A stretch of 64,000 nt of DNA, taken from assembly GCF_002760665.1 (NCBI RefSeq), contig NZ_PDOB01000001.1:186001-250000 (forward strand). Direction: 5' to 3'. The stretch is from Massilia psychrophila. GTDB lineage: Bacteria; Pseudomonadota; Gammaproteobacteria; Burkholderiales; Burkholderiaceae_D. Each line of letters opens with the position of its first letter. Position 1 is the stretch's first letter. Both the position numbers and the translations under genes were made by a program. The notes under the pieces are model-generated. The model did not search any database. It was not told the origin of the DNA and worked only from the letters and a program-made list of their open reading frames with translations. This document shows positions 18,994-29,901 of the stretch, piece after piece.

Positions 18994-19782
18994 TTAATAT
19001 TGCGTGAGGCTATCGGCGTCGAGTTCGTCCAACTCCAGAATGTGGGTACGGTCGTGATGGTAGATGTCTTCGACCAGCTCGCCGAGCGTGACGCGGCGCG
19101 CGCCATCGACGATGCCGTAGCGTTGGCGCTGCTGGGGTGTCGTTGCCGTCAGTTGGGCCAGAAGGTCGGCGCGTGCCCGCCTGAAGCCAGCCAGTGCGGT
19201 GGCGCAGTCCTGTTCCGCATAGCGGCGCTCGGCAGCCATCGCGACGCCGTCGACCGACGCCAGAGCGGGTCCATCCTCGGCAAGCAGACGTGCGATGCGT
19301 TCGCGATAGACGTCGCGATCAAGGTCGCGCAGGTGGCAAATATGCTCGACGAGCGAGAAGCCAGTGCCGCCCGGGCGCGTGCGCCAGCGCCCGGCGGGCA
19401 TGGCAAGCATCACCCGCGTCATCTCGTCGGGCATGGCCGCCAGCCGCGCCAGCAACGCATCGACAGCTGCGCGCTGTGGTTCGGCCATCCACACCACGCC
19501 ATAGGTGAAGAAGTCGCCCAGTACGCGGCCGCGCGGACGCAACACATCGTGGTGCCTGCGGCGCATCACTTCTGCCACCATCGCCCCGCAAAACTGCTTG
19601 GCCGTCTGGTCATACTGCACTTCGGGGAACAGCTTCCGCAGATCATGCACGATAGCCGATACCGCCGGCACCTCGGCGCGTGAAAGGGCCGCGAACTCGA
19701 TGTACCGCTCGGGACTGTCAATCAGACGCTCGAGTTGTCGCCCTAGCGAAGTAATGCGGAAGCGGTCGAAGCGAGAATGCAT
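18994..19782 (-). CDS. DinB-family protein
   Basis: A 262-residue protein with a C-terminal DinB-like four-helix domain (about residues 120-262). Potential metal-binding histidines occur in FSLVEHICHLRDLDRDVY and at IYHHDRTHILEL, the typical DinB_2 pattern (one early His, HxxxH late). The N-terminal 110 residues are helical and not recognised. DinB-like proteins include damage-inducible proteins and thiol-dependent transferases; the role here is unknown. The start at MHSRFDRF was chosen over an upstream in-frame ATG because the latter lies inside the candidate operator region. Confidence 0.75.
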   Translation of the reverse strand: MHSRFDRFRITSLGRQLERLIDSPERYIEFAALSRAEVPAVSAIVHDLRKLFPEVQYDQTAKQFCGAMVAEVMRRRHHDVLRPRGRVLGDFFTYGVVWMAEPQRAAVDALLARLAAMPDEMTRVMLAMPAGRWRTRPGGTGFSLVEHICHLRDLDRDVYRERIARLLAEDGPALASVDGVAMAAERRYAEQDCATALAGFRRARADLLAQLTATTPQQRQRYGIVDGARRVTLGELVEDIYHHDRTHILELDELDADSLTQY

Positions 19783-19800
19783 TTTTATCCGTCTAAAAAA

Positions 19801-19823
19801 TAACGTTTCAAAATGCGACGTTA
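19801..19823. promoter_or_regulatory. Candidate operator palindrome upstream of the dinB-like gene
   Basis: Inverted arms TAACGT (19801-19806) and ACGTTA (19818-19823) separated by 11 bases, 19 bases upstream of the DinB-like start codon. The 330-base divergent spacer (19783-20113) otherwise shows no gene; an open frame at 19901-20089 has no family character. Confidence 0.3.
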
Positions 19824-20113
19824 CTAGCATAAAGCCTCGACGTCAACTGAATTGGGGCGAAGAGAGAAAACGGAAAAAATAGTACGCTAAGCTTTGGGAA
19901 TTGCCGTTTAGCACCGTTGGCATTGACGGAAATGGTCTAAAGTACCGTTTCCGGACACTTGGCAATCCGACAGGCTTTTACGTGCACACGCGCTTTTCTC
20001 GGGTAGTTTGGTCCGGTGTACCAAGACGCACTACCGGAAAACTTCTGTTTGGCGACAGGCCGCTATCGGCCAAAAGCGGACAGTTTTAAGTCGAGCGTAA
20101 CAATGAGGAGCAC

Positions 20114-20479
20114 ATGCGTCTCTCAGCCAAATTAAGTCTCATAGGCATTGCACTTATCTCGGCAATCACGCTGGCACTCCTGTCGGTATACGTTGAGCGC
20201 GTAGGGCCCGAACTAGCGCAGTACGGCAACTTGTGTGGGCCACTCGCAGTCGATCCGTGCTACAAGCCCGTATTAAAGGGCGGCTTCCCGGTTGCATACT
20301 TGTTTGACGCACCGGGTGTTTCCGTAGAGCGGCAGCTCTCGTTCGGTGAAGACAAGCTGTTCCTAGGTGCTCTCATCCTCGACATTACTTTGTACTTCGC
20401 TATTGTCTTACTGGCCATTCCGGCCGTCTCGCAACGCTGGTCAGTTCTCACTCATGCCGCGAATCGGGTCAGAACGTAA
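20114..20479 (+). CDS. Small membrane protein of unknown function
   Basis: A 121-residue protein with two hydrophobic segments, about residues 7-26 and 85-107, and between them an extracytoplasmic part with two cysteines (GNLCGPLAVDPCYKP). The block FDAPGVSVERQLSFGEDKLF resembles a widely distributed uncharacterised small membrane protein. A good GAGGAG ribosome-binding site precedes the ATG. Possible disulfide in the periplasm; no function assigned. It stands alone beside a decayed region. Confidence 0.7.
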   Translation: MRLSAKLSLIGIALISAITLALLSVYVERVGPELAQYGNLCGPLAVDPCYKPVLKGGFPVAYLFDAPGVSVERQLSFGEDKLFLGALILDITLYFAIVLLAIPAVSQRWSVLTHAANRVRT

Positions 20480-20856
20480 CCCGGTTCGTTTCCAAGAATG
20501 TCAGCTTTGGGTCGAAACCGGCCCTTCAACGCCAGCCTCGTCCCCGCTTAACGTGCTATTTTCCCGTTTTCCCTGTTCACCCCGAATTCACGCAGTCATG
20601 CCATTTTCCCATCGGGAACGGCGCTAGATTTTGAAGACTGAGTCGATCGACCTGCTGATCACCCATTTGCGCATGCCGCTGCAGCGGCGAGATAAGTATG
20701 ATGTTCAGCAACCAGCTCGAACCGAAGCGTACGGCCGAGATCCGCGAGCGTATGCTGGCCGCGGCTTTCGTTGACGAGGACAGCGGGCAACTGTATGGGA
20801 TGCGTGTGCCATGCCAAGCGCGTGCCCGGCTCAGGAATTGATAGAAATTTTCGACT

Positions 20857-21000
20857 TTAGTTCCAAATAACCTTGACGTCGACCATCTCGGTGTACCCAT
20901 GGGTGTCCTCGCTTGAAGCCTGAAGCATCGACGCTGCTGAGAGGTAGGGAACTCTTTTATCGCCAGGCTCTCTGTCGAACCGTGCGATGAGCGCAACTGC
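20857..21000 (-). pseudogene. HipA-family toxin kinase fragment
   Basis: A 47-codon open stretch reading AVALIARFDREPGDKRVPYL followed by SAASMLQAS and THGYTEMVDVKV. This follows the conserved core of HipA-type Ser/Thr kinases (LLVxRFDR, then R(I/V)P(F/Y)xSAxxxL, then SYxExxD). It has no start codon, is preceded by an in-frame TAG and ends 47 codons later, far short of the approximately 400-residue family length, so it is a remnant. No HipB-like antitoxin gene is recognisable nearby. Confidence 0.55.
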
Positions 21001-21058
21001 CTAAGATTGCGCCGGCGGCGCGCGCGGTTGAGGTTTGCCCCTAACTTTCCAAGAGCGC

Positions 21059-21082
21059 GGGATACGGGATACGGGATACGGG
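21059..21082. repeat. Heptanucleotide tandem repeat (GGGATAC)3
   Basis: Three perfect GGGATAC units plus a partial unit (GGG), inside the non-coding region between the small membrane protein and gcdH. Confidence 0.85.
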
Positions 21083-21454
21083 AACGGGCACCGGAAGGCT
21101 GGTCTGACGGCTCTGTTCGGAACTTTTAGGGGGTAATGGCTTCCGTAGGCGCTACTATAAAGATGATTTGGAGGAAAGTTTGAAGAATCAGCGCAGTTTG
21201 AGCACCAACTTCTTTGTGATAGTTGCGCCGGTAAGACCCAGCAGGATCGACGTCCTTCTCGAAAAACCCGAGTTTCCCCGTGTAAAAACGTGGGACAGAC
21301 ATGGCTGTAAAACTCGGCTTTCCGGGAAGCCTCTTGGGGGACCTTGAAGGCGCAGACGGTGATGGCGCAACTCATTGATTTCCCGGGGTTGGTCAACAGC
21401 TCCGCAAGAGCGTCGCCGGCCTTGTCTCAGCCCCCCGATTGCTTCGAGCCCGAA

Positions 21455-22651
<1,197 letters not shown>

Positions 22652-22765
22652 GGATGGTCCTGTCTGGTTTGTCAATGAGGCCGGCCCGTTTGGGCCAAGG
22701 CGCAACATGTGTACGACATGGGGGCGACGTGTGTGCAGCTTGGCGGGGCTGGTGTTGCTGAAGTG

Positions 22766-23281
22766 TTATTTTACCGGGATCGGGGTGCTACCGAAGCGTC
22801 CGCCATGAAAAATGAGCGCCGTCTGCGGACTGGCCGCGCAGTTTTCGACTTCGCCGACAAAGATCACATGGTCGCCCTCGGGATAACGGCTGCGGTTGTG
22901 GCACTCGAACCAGGCCGAAACTCCCTTCAGGATCGGCTGGCCGGTGCGCGACAGTTCGTACTCGACGTTGGCGAACGGGTCGTCGCCGCGGCGCGAAAAG
23001 CGTTCAGCCAGCTCGGCCTGGTCGGCCGCCAGCACGTTGATCACGTAATGCGAGTTGCCGCTAAATACCGGCATGCTGTTGGCCGCTTCGCCCAGGCTCC
23101 ATAGCACCAGTGGCGGATCGAGCGACACCGAGTTAAATGAGCTGGCCGTGAGGCCGCGAAAGCTGCCGTCGGCGAGCCGGGTGGTAATGACGGTCACGCC
23201 GGTGGCAAACTGCGACAACGCGTGACGGAACTGCCCGGCGTCGAACTGGCGCGCGGCGGCGCGGGGGGAGCTAGTGTTCAT
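22766..23281 (-). CDS. Flavin reductase family protein
   Basis: A 171-residue FMN-binding split-barrel protein of the flavin reductase domain family (HpaC/NtaB-like). Family blocks are RHALSQFATGVTVITT near the N-terminus, then GLTASSFNSVSLDPPLVLWSL, FVINVL-type YVINVLAADQ, and a C-terminal GDHVIFVGEVENC ... LIFHGGRFG. Such proteins use NAD(P)H to reduce free FMN or FAD for a partner monooxygenase. No monooxygenase is adjacent, so the partner is unknown. The start MNTSSPRAAAR was chosen over longer frames. Confidence 0.88.
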   Translation of the reverse strand: MNTSSPRAAARQFDAGQFRHALSQFATGVTVITTRLADGSFRGLTASSFNSVSLDPPLVLWSLGEAANSMPVFSGNSHYVINVLAADQAELAERFSRRGDDPFANVEYELSRTGQPILKGVSAWFECHNRSRYPEGDHVIFVGEVENCAASPQTALIFHGGRFGSTPIPVK

Positions 23282-23413
23282 TGGTGCCCTGTGTGTTTGA
23301 CCTATTATGCCAAATTTGTTGCTCCGGATGTTGCTGGCTCTTGCTAGCGGGTGCGCATGGCCGCGCTTTGCGTTACAGTAACAGCTATCTGCAACGAGAT
23401 GCTGGGGTGTGAG

Positions 23414-23959
23414 ATGGCGAATCAAGCGGCGCATCAACCGGATGTGGCAATCCTCGGCGGTGGCTGTTTCTGGTGCCTCGAGGCGGTGTACCTGGAAGTG
23501 CTGGGCGTGACGAAGGTCGAGTCCGGCTACATGGGCGGTCACGCAACCGACCCGAGCTACGAGCAGGTGTGCGCCGGCACCACCGGCCACGCCGAAGTGG
23601 TGCGCATCGCGTTCGATCCGCAACAGATCGGCTACCGCGACCTCCTCGAGATATTTTTCACCATCCACGACCCGACCACCTTGAACCGGCAGGGCAACGA
23701 TGTCGGCACCCAGTACCGCTCGGTAATCTACTTCACCTCGCCCGAGCAGGAAACCACCGCCCGCCACGTGATGGCGGAGATGGCCAATGTGTGGGATGCG
23801 CCGATCGTGACGGAGCTGGCGGCGGTGCAAGGCTGGTACCGGGCCGAGGACTACCACCAGGATTATTTCCGCCAGCACCCGCTGCAGGGGTATTGCGCCT
23901 TCGTAGTGGCGCCCAAGGTGAGCAAGTTCAGGAAAACTTTTTCGAATCGGCTGAAGTAA
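23414..23959 (+). CDS. msrA: Peptide methionine sulfoxide reductase MsrA
   Basis: Reduces the S-epimer of methionine sulfoxide in proteins and free methionine. The 181-residue protein has the catalytic motif GGGCFWCLEAV (Cys18), then GYMGGHATDPSYEQVCAGTTGHAEVV, TTLNRQGNDVGTQYRS and the C-terminal YHQDYF ... HPLQGYC with a likely resolving cysteine. There is no fused MsrB domain. An upstream in-frame ATG at 23399 is possible, but the N-terminal length at 23414 is closer to the family. It is a single gene, divergent from the flavin reductase. Confidence 0.95.
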   Translation: MANQAAHQPDVAILGGGCFWCLEAVYLEVLGVTKVESGYMGGHATDPSYEQVCAGTTGHAEVVRIAFDPQQIGYRDLLEIFFTIHDPTTLNRQGNDVGTQYRSVIYFTSPEQETTARHVMAEMANVWDAPIVTELAAVQGWYRAEDYHQDYFRQHPLQGYCAFVVAPKVSKFRKTFSNRLK

Positions 23960-24055
23960 TTACGCAACAGCGTCTGCAATGGTGATTGCTTCGCGGACAG
24001 ACGCGGTTAAAATATCGCGGCGTAACTCAGCGCCAATCCATCACCGATAGCGAAT

Positions 24056-24733
24056 ATGAAATCGAACAAATCTTTCTTTGCCGCGGCCGCCGGCCTGCTG
24101 CTGGCCAGCGCCGCGCAGGCCCAGGTCGCCGTCACCGCCGACTTCGGCACCACCGGTTTTGGCGCCCACCTGGTAGCGCCGCTCGCGCCCACCGTCAATG
24201 GGCGTGTCGGCCTGAACGGCGGCAATTTTACTGTCAGCGGATCGGAAGGGGCCGTCGATTACGACATCGACGCCCGGCTGCGCTCGGTTGATTTCCTGAT
24301 CGACTGGTATGTGCGCGACAACAGCAGTTTCCACCTGAGCGCCGGCCTGGTCTATGACGGCAGCAAATTCGACGCCAAGGGCAAGCCCAACAATGGCGGC
24401 AGCTACACCGTCAATGGCGTCAATTACCGCTCGGCCGACGTCGGCACCCTCGACGGCAGCCTGGTGTACCGCACGGCGGCGCCGTATATCGGCATCGGCT
24501 GGGGCAATGCGGTCAAGGCCGCCCCCGGCTGGAATTTCACGAGCGATTTGGGCGCCTTCTTCCGGGCCAAGGGCGAGGCCCGGCTGGTCAGTACCGGCTG
24601 CACCGCTTCCACTGTCGTTTGCCAGGCGCTGGCGCGCGATGTCGCTCTCGAGCAGGCAAGCTTCGCCAGCCAGATCAGCGACGTACCGCGCATCTACCCG
24701 GTGCTGCGCGTGGCGCTGTCGTACCGTTTCTAA
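24056..24733 (+). CDS. Outer-membrane beta-barrel protein
   Basis: A 225-residue secreted protein with a classic signal peptide (MKSNKSFFAAAAGLLLASAAQA). Alternating strand pattern and the C-terminal aromatic YRF indicate an outer-membrane beta-barrel. Repeated blocks such as FHLSAGLVYDGSKFDAKGKP and YIGIGWGNAV resemble small OmpA-like or hypothetical barrel proteins of Burkholderiales. A cysteine pair (STGCTASTVVC, about residues 182-190) may form a disulfide in a loop. A TAAAAT box lies about 45 bases upstream. No specific function. Confidence 0.75.
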   Translation: MKSNKSFFAAAAGLLLASAAQAQVAVTADFGTTGFGAHLVAPLAPTVNGRVGLNGGNFTVSGSEGAVDYDIDARLRSVDFLIDWYVRDNSSFHLSAGLVYDGSKFDAKGKPNNGGSYTVNGVNYRSADVGTLDGSLVYRTAAPYIGIGWGNAVKAAPGWNFTSDLGAFFRAKGEARLVSTGCTASTVVCQALARDVALEQASFASQISDVPRIYPVLRVALSYRF

Positions 24734-24759
24734 GAGCCAGCGGCGCCGGCGCGTGCACC

Positions 24760-25962
24760 TTACGGTTGCAAGCGCTCACGTGTCCAGCTGCCGTCCGGCT
24801 GCAGCGTGTACACGATGCGGTCATGAAAACGCGAACGCCGTCCCTGCCAGAATTCGATTCGCTGCGGCACCAGGCGAAACCCGCCCCAATGGTCGGGTCG
24901 CGGCGGCAACTCGCCATACTGCGCCGCCACCGCATCGTAGTGCTGTTCGAGCGTAGCCCTGTCGGCGACGGGCGCACTTTGCGCCGACGCGATGGCTGCC
25001 AGCCGGCTTTTCAATGGCCGGCTGTGGAAATACTTGTCGCTTTCTTCCGCTGACGTGTGTTCGACAACGCCTTCGATACGAATTTGGCGTTCAAGTTCGC
25101 TCCAGAAGAACAGCAGGGCGGCGTGCGGGTTGGCGGCCAACTGGCGCCCTTTCTGGCTGTCATAATTGGTGTACCAGGTGAAGCCGCGGCGGTCGAATTG
25201 CTTGATCAGCACGATGCGCGACGTCGGCTTGCCGCCGGCGTCGACGGTGGCCACATTCATCGCGTTCGGCTCGTTCACTTCAGCGGCCAGCGCCTGCTCG
25301 AACCATGCGTTGAACTGCTCGAACGGGTCGGTGGCAACATCGGTTTCGTTCAGGGTGGCCTGGCCGTAATCCTTGCGCAGGGCGGCAACGCGCTCTCCGG
25401 TCGTTTCTGCGGTGGCGATCGGCGCCGGCAAGATACCGCGCCGCACCTGCATCGCTTCGCCCAACTGCGCCATCTGCGCCGCACTGAATAATCGTTTTGC
25501 CATCGGCGCGATGCGGGTTTCTTCGCGTTCCATGTGGCTGCTGTAGCGCTCGGCGAAGCGCTGCACGTTGGACGCTGTCAGTGTAGCGGCGCTGCCGTCC
25601 GCGATCGCGTTCAGTTCCTCGCGCAGGCCTAGCCACATCGCATCCATCTCGTCGTGGTCGCGCAGGATGCCGGGCACCAGTGCGGCCAGGGTCGCCGCGT
25701 CCTCGCCTTGGGCCACCGATTGCAGCATCGGCACCAGGTTATCTTCCTCGTCGGCGTGGTGCAGGTGGGCTGACTTGTCGAAATACTTGAGCACCGCCTG
25801 GGCCGCCTGGCGTGCCTCTTCGTCGGCGCCGTGGCGCGCCAGGTGTTCCGACATTTTTTGCATTGTTTCAAGCTGTTTGCGGATGCGGTCGTGGCAGTGC
25901 TTCAAGACCGCAATCGGCTGGTCGAATCCGGGAGCGGTATCGGGCAAGGAATGTGTCATCAT
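24760..25962 (-). CDS. pdxH: Hemerythrin-like domain fused to pyridoxamine 5'-phosphate oxidase
   Basis: One continuous 400-codon frame with two domains. Residues about 15-160 form a hemerythrin HHE-type four-helix bundle with potential di-iron ligands in KHCHDRI (H22/H24), [10 protein letters not shown] (H66-E73), RDHDEMD (H103) and SSHMEREE (H143/E147). Residues about 188-400 are a full-length PdxH, the FMN enzyme that oxidises pyridoxine or pyridoxamine 5'-phosphate to PLP. It shows [42 protein letters not shown] and the C-terminal [15 protein letters not shown]. The linker (161-187) contains Met171, a possible internal start, but its upstream sequence has no convincing ribosome-binding site. 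Divergent from tcdA, 79 nt apart. Confidence 0.9.
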   Translation of the reverse strand: MMTHSLPDTAPGFDQPIAVLKHCHDRIRKQLETMQKMSEHLARHGADEEARQAAQAVLKYFDKSAHLHHADEEDNLVPMLQSVAQGEDAATLAALVPGILRDHDEMDAMWLGLREELNAIADGSAATLTASNVQRFAERYSSHMEREETRIAPMAKRLFSAAQMAQLGEAMQVRRGILPAPIATAETTGERVAALRKDYGQATLNETDVATDPFEQFNAWFEQALAAEVNEPNAMNVATVDAGGKPTSRIVLIKQFDRRGFTWYTNYDSQKGRQLAANPHAALLFFWSELERQIRIEGVVEHTSAEESDKYFHSRPLKSRLAAIASAQSAPVADRATLEQHYDAVAAQYGELPPRPDHWGGFRLVPQRIEFWQGRRSRFHDRIVYTLQPDGSWTRERLQP

Positions 25963-26041
25963 GTTCTTTCGGGGAAAATTCTTCGTTGACTAGAGAACAT
26001 TTTAAAGCAGTCCTGCCGGCAACGTCCGTTAAAATGGGCGC

Positions 26042-26914
26042 ATGAAACTCGTCAACAATGTTATTCCCGCCGACTGCGCCGAACCAGTCGATGTCGAACG
26101 CCGCTTCGGCGGTATAGCCCGGCTATACGGCCAGAATGCGCTGGAACGCTTCCGCGCGGCGCACGTCTGCGTGATCGGCGTCGGCGGCGTCGGCTCGTGG
26201 ATCGTCGAAGCGCTGGCGCGCAGCGGGCTCGGCGCGCTGACCCTGATCGACCTCGACAACGTCGCCGAATCGAACATCAACCGCCAGGTCCAGGCGCTCA
26301 CCGCTACCCTCGGCCAGGCCAAGATCGACGCGCTGGCCGAACGCATCGCGCAGATCAACCCGTACTGCAAGGTGACGTTGGTGGAACAGTTCATCACCCC
26401 CGACAACTTGGGCCAGCTGATCGGCGCGGGCACTTTCGATTACGTCATCGACGCCATCGACAGCGCCCGCGACAAGGCCGCGCTGATCGCGTATTGCCGC
26501 CAGCACGCGGTTGCCCTGATCACCATCGGCGGCGCCGGCGGCCAGACCGACCCGACGAAAATTGCCGTGCGCGACCTGTCGAAGACCGAGCAGGAGCCCT
26601 TGCTCAAGCGCGTGCGCAAGTTGTTGCGCACGCACTACGGTTTTCCGCGCGGCGAGAAGAACAAGTTCAACGTCGACGCCGTGTTCTCGATGGAGCCGTT
26701 GCAGTTCCCGGCCGAAGACGCCGGCTGTTCGCTCGATGCCGATCAGCGCGGCATCGCCGGCATTACAGGGATCAATTGCGCCGGCTTCGGCTCGAGCGTC
26801 GTCGTCACCGCCAGTTTCGGCATGGTGGCCGCCGCCCACCTGCTGCGCAAGCTTGCCGACAGCGCAACGGGGTCAGAGCCAACTCTGACCCCGGTGTATG
26901 ATAGCCTTGTGTAA
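26042..26914 (+). CDS. tcdA: tRNA threonylcarbamoyladenosine dehydratase TcdA
   Basis: E1-like ATP-dependent enzyme that cyclises t6A37 of tRNA to ct6A. The 290-residue protein has the adenylation fold: FGGIARLYGQNALERF, the nucleotide motif CVIGVGGVGSWIVEALARSG, DLDNVAESNINRQ, and CAGFGSSVVVTASFGM. The last 17 residues after RKLADSA are encoded by a perfect 24-base palindrome and following bases and look like an acquired tail, not family sequence. It acts after TsaC, also encoded in this window, in the same modification pathway. It is followed 31 nt later by the FKBP gene. Confidence 0.94.
   Translation: MKLVNNVIPADCAEPVDVERRFGGIARLYGQNALERFRAAHVCVIGVGGVGSWIVEALARSGLGALTLIDLDNVAESNINRQVQALTATLGQAKIDALAERIAQINPYCKVTLVEQFITPDNLGQLIGAGTFDYVIDAIDSARDKAALIAYCRQHAVALITIGGAGGQTDPTKIAVRDLSKTEQEPLLKRVRKLLRTHYGFPRGEKNKFNVDAVFSMEPLQFPAEDAGCSLDADQRGIAGITGINCAGFGSSVVVTASFGMVAAAHLLRKLADSATGSEPTLTPVYDSLV
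26869..26892. repeat. Perfect palindromic element inside the tcdA 3' end
   Basis: Arms GGGGTCAGAG (26869-26878) and CTCTGACCCC (26883-26892) with the loop CCAA. No T run follows, so it is not a classic terminator. A shorter related string, GGGGTCTGACCC, occurs at 56493-56504, suggesting a dispersed palindromic repeat family. Confidence 0.75.
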
Positions 26915-26945
26915 TCAACATTTTTTTCATATGAAAGAAGACGCC

Positions 26946-27410
26946 ATGATCCGTCGTACCATGTTTCTCGCGATGCTGTGCCTGTCGGCCGCATCGATGT
27001 CCCAGGCCGCCGGCCAAGCAACAGCCACGGCCGCCGCCCCCACTGCCGCTGTCGTGGCCGAACCGCTCGTCAAGATCGACAACGTCGTCGGCACCGGCAA
27101 GCAAGCCACCGTTGGCAGCAACGTCGTGGTCAACTACACCGGCTGGTACTACAAGCCGATGGCCACCCGCCAGCGCGGACGCAAGTTCGATTCCTCGCTC
27201 GACGCCGGCCGCGAACCGCTGGAGTTCCAGTTGGGCGCCGGCAGAGTCATCAAGGGTTGGGACCAGGGCGTGGAAGGCATGAAGGTGGGCGGCAAGCGTA
27301 CCTTGATCATCCCGAGCGAACTGGCGTACGGCAAGCGCGGCGCGGGCGGCGGGGCGATTGCGCCCGATTCCGACCTGGTCTTCGATGTGGAATTGCTCGA
27401 CGTTAAATAA
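26946..27410 (+). CDS. FKBP-type peptidyl-prolyl isomerase, exported
   Basis: A 154-residue peptidyl-prolyl cis-trans isomerase. An N-terminal hydrophobic signal ([23 protein letters not shown]) predicts export to the periplasm. The FKBP domain (about residues 45-154) has [51 protein letters not shown]-type core blocks and [11 protein letters not shown], with the C-terminal [11 protein letters not shown]. It is the short monodomain form without the dimerisation domain of FkpA. The start chosen is the ATG at 26946 after GAAAGAAG; an ATG at 26931 is possible. Confidence 0.92.
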   Translation: MIRRTMFLAMLCLSAASMSQAAGQATATAAAPTAAVVAEPLVKIDNVVGTGKQATVGSNVVVNYTGWYYKPMATRQRGRKFDSSLDAGREPLEFQLGAGRVIKGWDQGVEGMKVGGKRTLIIPSELAYGKRGAGGGAIAPDSDLVFDVELLDVK

Positions 27411-27460
27411 CCGGCGATATTGCAGGAACATCGTCAACAACACCAGCGGGGAGACACAGC

Positions 27461-28389
<929 letters not shown>

Positions 28390-28393
<4 letters not shown>

Positions 28394-29400
28394 TGTGCCT
28401 CGCTGTGCAGCGAGCAGCCGTGGCTGGTGGTGCCCTGTTCGATCTGCAAGGTGCAATGGTGGATCGAGAACTCGTTCTTCAGCCTGGCGACGATGTCGTC
28501 GATCTGCTGGTCGCCCGGATAGCCTTGCGGCATCACCAGGTGGGCGGTGAGGGCGGTTTCGGTGGTGCTCATCGCCCAGATATGCAGGTCGTGGGTTTCC
28601 GATACGCCGGGCCGGTCTTCGAGGAACTGCCTGACCTGTTGCGGGTCGACATTGGCCGGCACTGCCGCCAGCACCAGGCGCAGCGATTCCTTCAGCAGCG
28701 ACCAGGTCGTCAGCACGATCAGCGCTACGATCACCAGGCTGACCGCCGGGTCGAGCCAGTTCCAGCCGGTGACCATGATGGCGACGCCGGCCATCACCAC
28801 GCCAAGCGAAATGGCGGCGTCGGCCGCCATGTGCTGGTAGGCCGCACGCACGTTCATGTCGTCCTTGCTGCCGGCCATGAACAGCCAAGCCGACAGGCCG
28901 TTGACCGCCACCCCGACCAGCGCCACCATCGATACCGTCCAGCCGGCCACCGGGCTCGGGTTGCTGAAGCGGTGCACCGCTTCCCAGCCGATCGCCCCGC
29001 ACGCCATCATCAACAGCAGCGCGTTGAACAGCGCCGCCAGGATCGACGAGCTGCGCAGGCCGTACGTGAAGCGCCGGTTCGGCGCGGTCTTGGACAGCAC
29101 CGCCGCGCCCCATGCCAGCGCCAGGCCGAGCACGTCGGACAGGTTGTGGCCGGCGTCCGCCATCAGCGCGGTCGAGTTGGCAACAAAGCCGTAGCCGAAT
29201 TCGATCGCCACGAAAACGGTATTGAGGCCAATCGCCAGCGCAAAGGCGCGCTGGTTGCCGTTCGGATCGACCGGGTGGTGGTGGTGGCCATGGCCGCCGT
29301 GGCCATGATCATGGGCGTGATCGTGCTTCGCCTTCGTCGGGGCGTGCGCATGGCCATGGTCGCCGTGCGGGCGCGGCTCGTGGTCGTGGTCGTGGTTCAT
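28390..29400 (-). CDS. CDF-family divalent metal cation efflux transporter
   Basis: Inner-membrane cation diffusion facilitator of 336 residues, most like the CzcD/ZitB zinc exporters. A histidine-rich cytoplasmic N-terminus (about residues 1-45, alternating His, Asp and Gly) precedes six helices. Metal-site motifs are [13 protein letters not shown] (helix 2) and [11 protein letters not shown] (helix 5, the HxxxD pair). The C-terminal cytoplasmic domain contains [23 protein letters not shown]. The start at MNHDHDH begins the metal-binding tail. It is the last gene of a minus-strand run that includes the TraL/TraM-like pair 22 nt upstream. Confidence 0.93.
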
Positions 29401-29422
29401 GATTGAATCTTCCGTGTCTGTG

Positions 29423-29896
29423 TCATGGTTTTTGCATGTCGGCCTGGATCGCATTGCGCGTTTTGGCGTCGAGTTTCTGGACGATTTTTTCCAGCTTCCC
29501 GGCGTTGCGCAGCGCCGCCGACTGCGCTTCGCTCAGCTCGCTCGCCTGGATCACCGGCGCCGGTGCCGGCTTGAAGAACAGCGCCTGGCCCATCAAGACC
29601 AGCAGCGCCCCCAGCACCGCCGCGGCGCCGGCGATGACGATGATCCGCTTCTCCAGTTGGGATGATGCGCTCGCCGCCGGCTGCGGTGCCAGGGAGCCGG
29701 CGTGGTAGCCCAAGCCGCCATCGTGCAGCCGGCCGGCCAGTTCGCGCGTTGCATTGTCGAGCAGGGCGACGTGGCGTTCGACCGCCTCGGCCAGCACCGC
29801 TTCGTTGAGTGCCACCAGCGCGAAGACCGGGTCGTCGACGTCGATGCGGACACCGGTTTTCTCGAACACGAGGGTGCGCAGTTTTTGCTGGTCCAT
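29423..29896 (-). CDS. TraM-like (IncP type) single-pass membrane protein
   Basis: A 157-residue protein with an N-terminal soluble part resembling the RP4 TraM N-terminus (LVFEKTGVRIDVDDPVFALVALNEAVLAEAVERH; compare the TraM pattern of a conserved DDP block followed by a hydrophobic ALN helix). It has one transmembrane segment (about 88-108, IIVIAGAAAVLGALLVLMGQ) and a helical C-terminus. Its start lies 5 nt after the stop of the TraL-like gene, matching the traL-traM order of IncP conjugation systems. Assignment rests mainly on this context; similarity is weak by eye. Confidence 0.6.
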   Translation of the reverse strand: MDQQKLRTLVFEKTGVRIDVDDPVFALVALNEAVLAEAVERHVALLDNATRELAGRLHDGGLGYHAGSLAPQPAASASSQLEKRIIVIAGAAAVLGALLVLMGQALFFKPAPAPVIQASELSEAQSAALRNAGKLEKIVQKLDAKTRNAIQADMQKP

Positions 29897-29901
29897 GGCC
29901 G

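Larger units (their letters stand above)
20480..21454. other. Decayed intergenic region with gene scraps
   Basis: About 975 bases without an intact gene. A HipA-like scrap lies at 20857-21000 (minus). A plus-strand piece at 20632-20840 reads protein-like in two shifted frames (ESIDLLITHLRMPLQRRDKYD, then RTAEIRERMLAAAFVDEDSG) but I cannot name it. Three copies of GGGATAC sit at 21059-21079. From 21170 to 21350 a plus-strand frame starting TTG behind GGAGG stays open, but without family resemblance. The rest shows nothing I can support. Confidence 0.6.

Noticed and set aside
19901-20089. A 62-codon frame in the spacer upstream of the small membrane protein
   Set aside because: No ribosome-binding site, no family resemblance, low complexity of evidence; treated as spacer.
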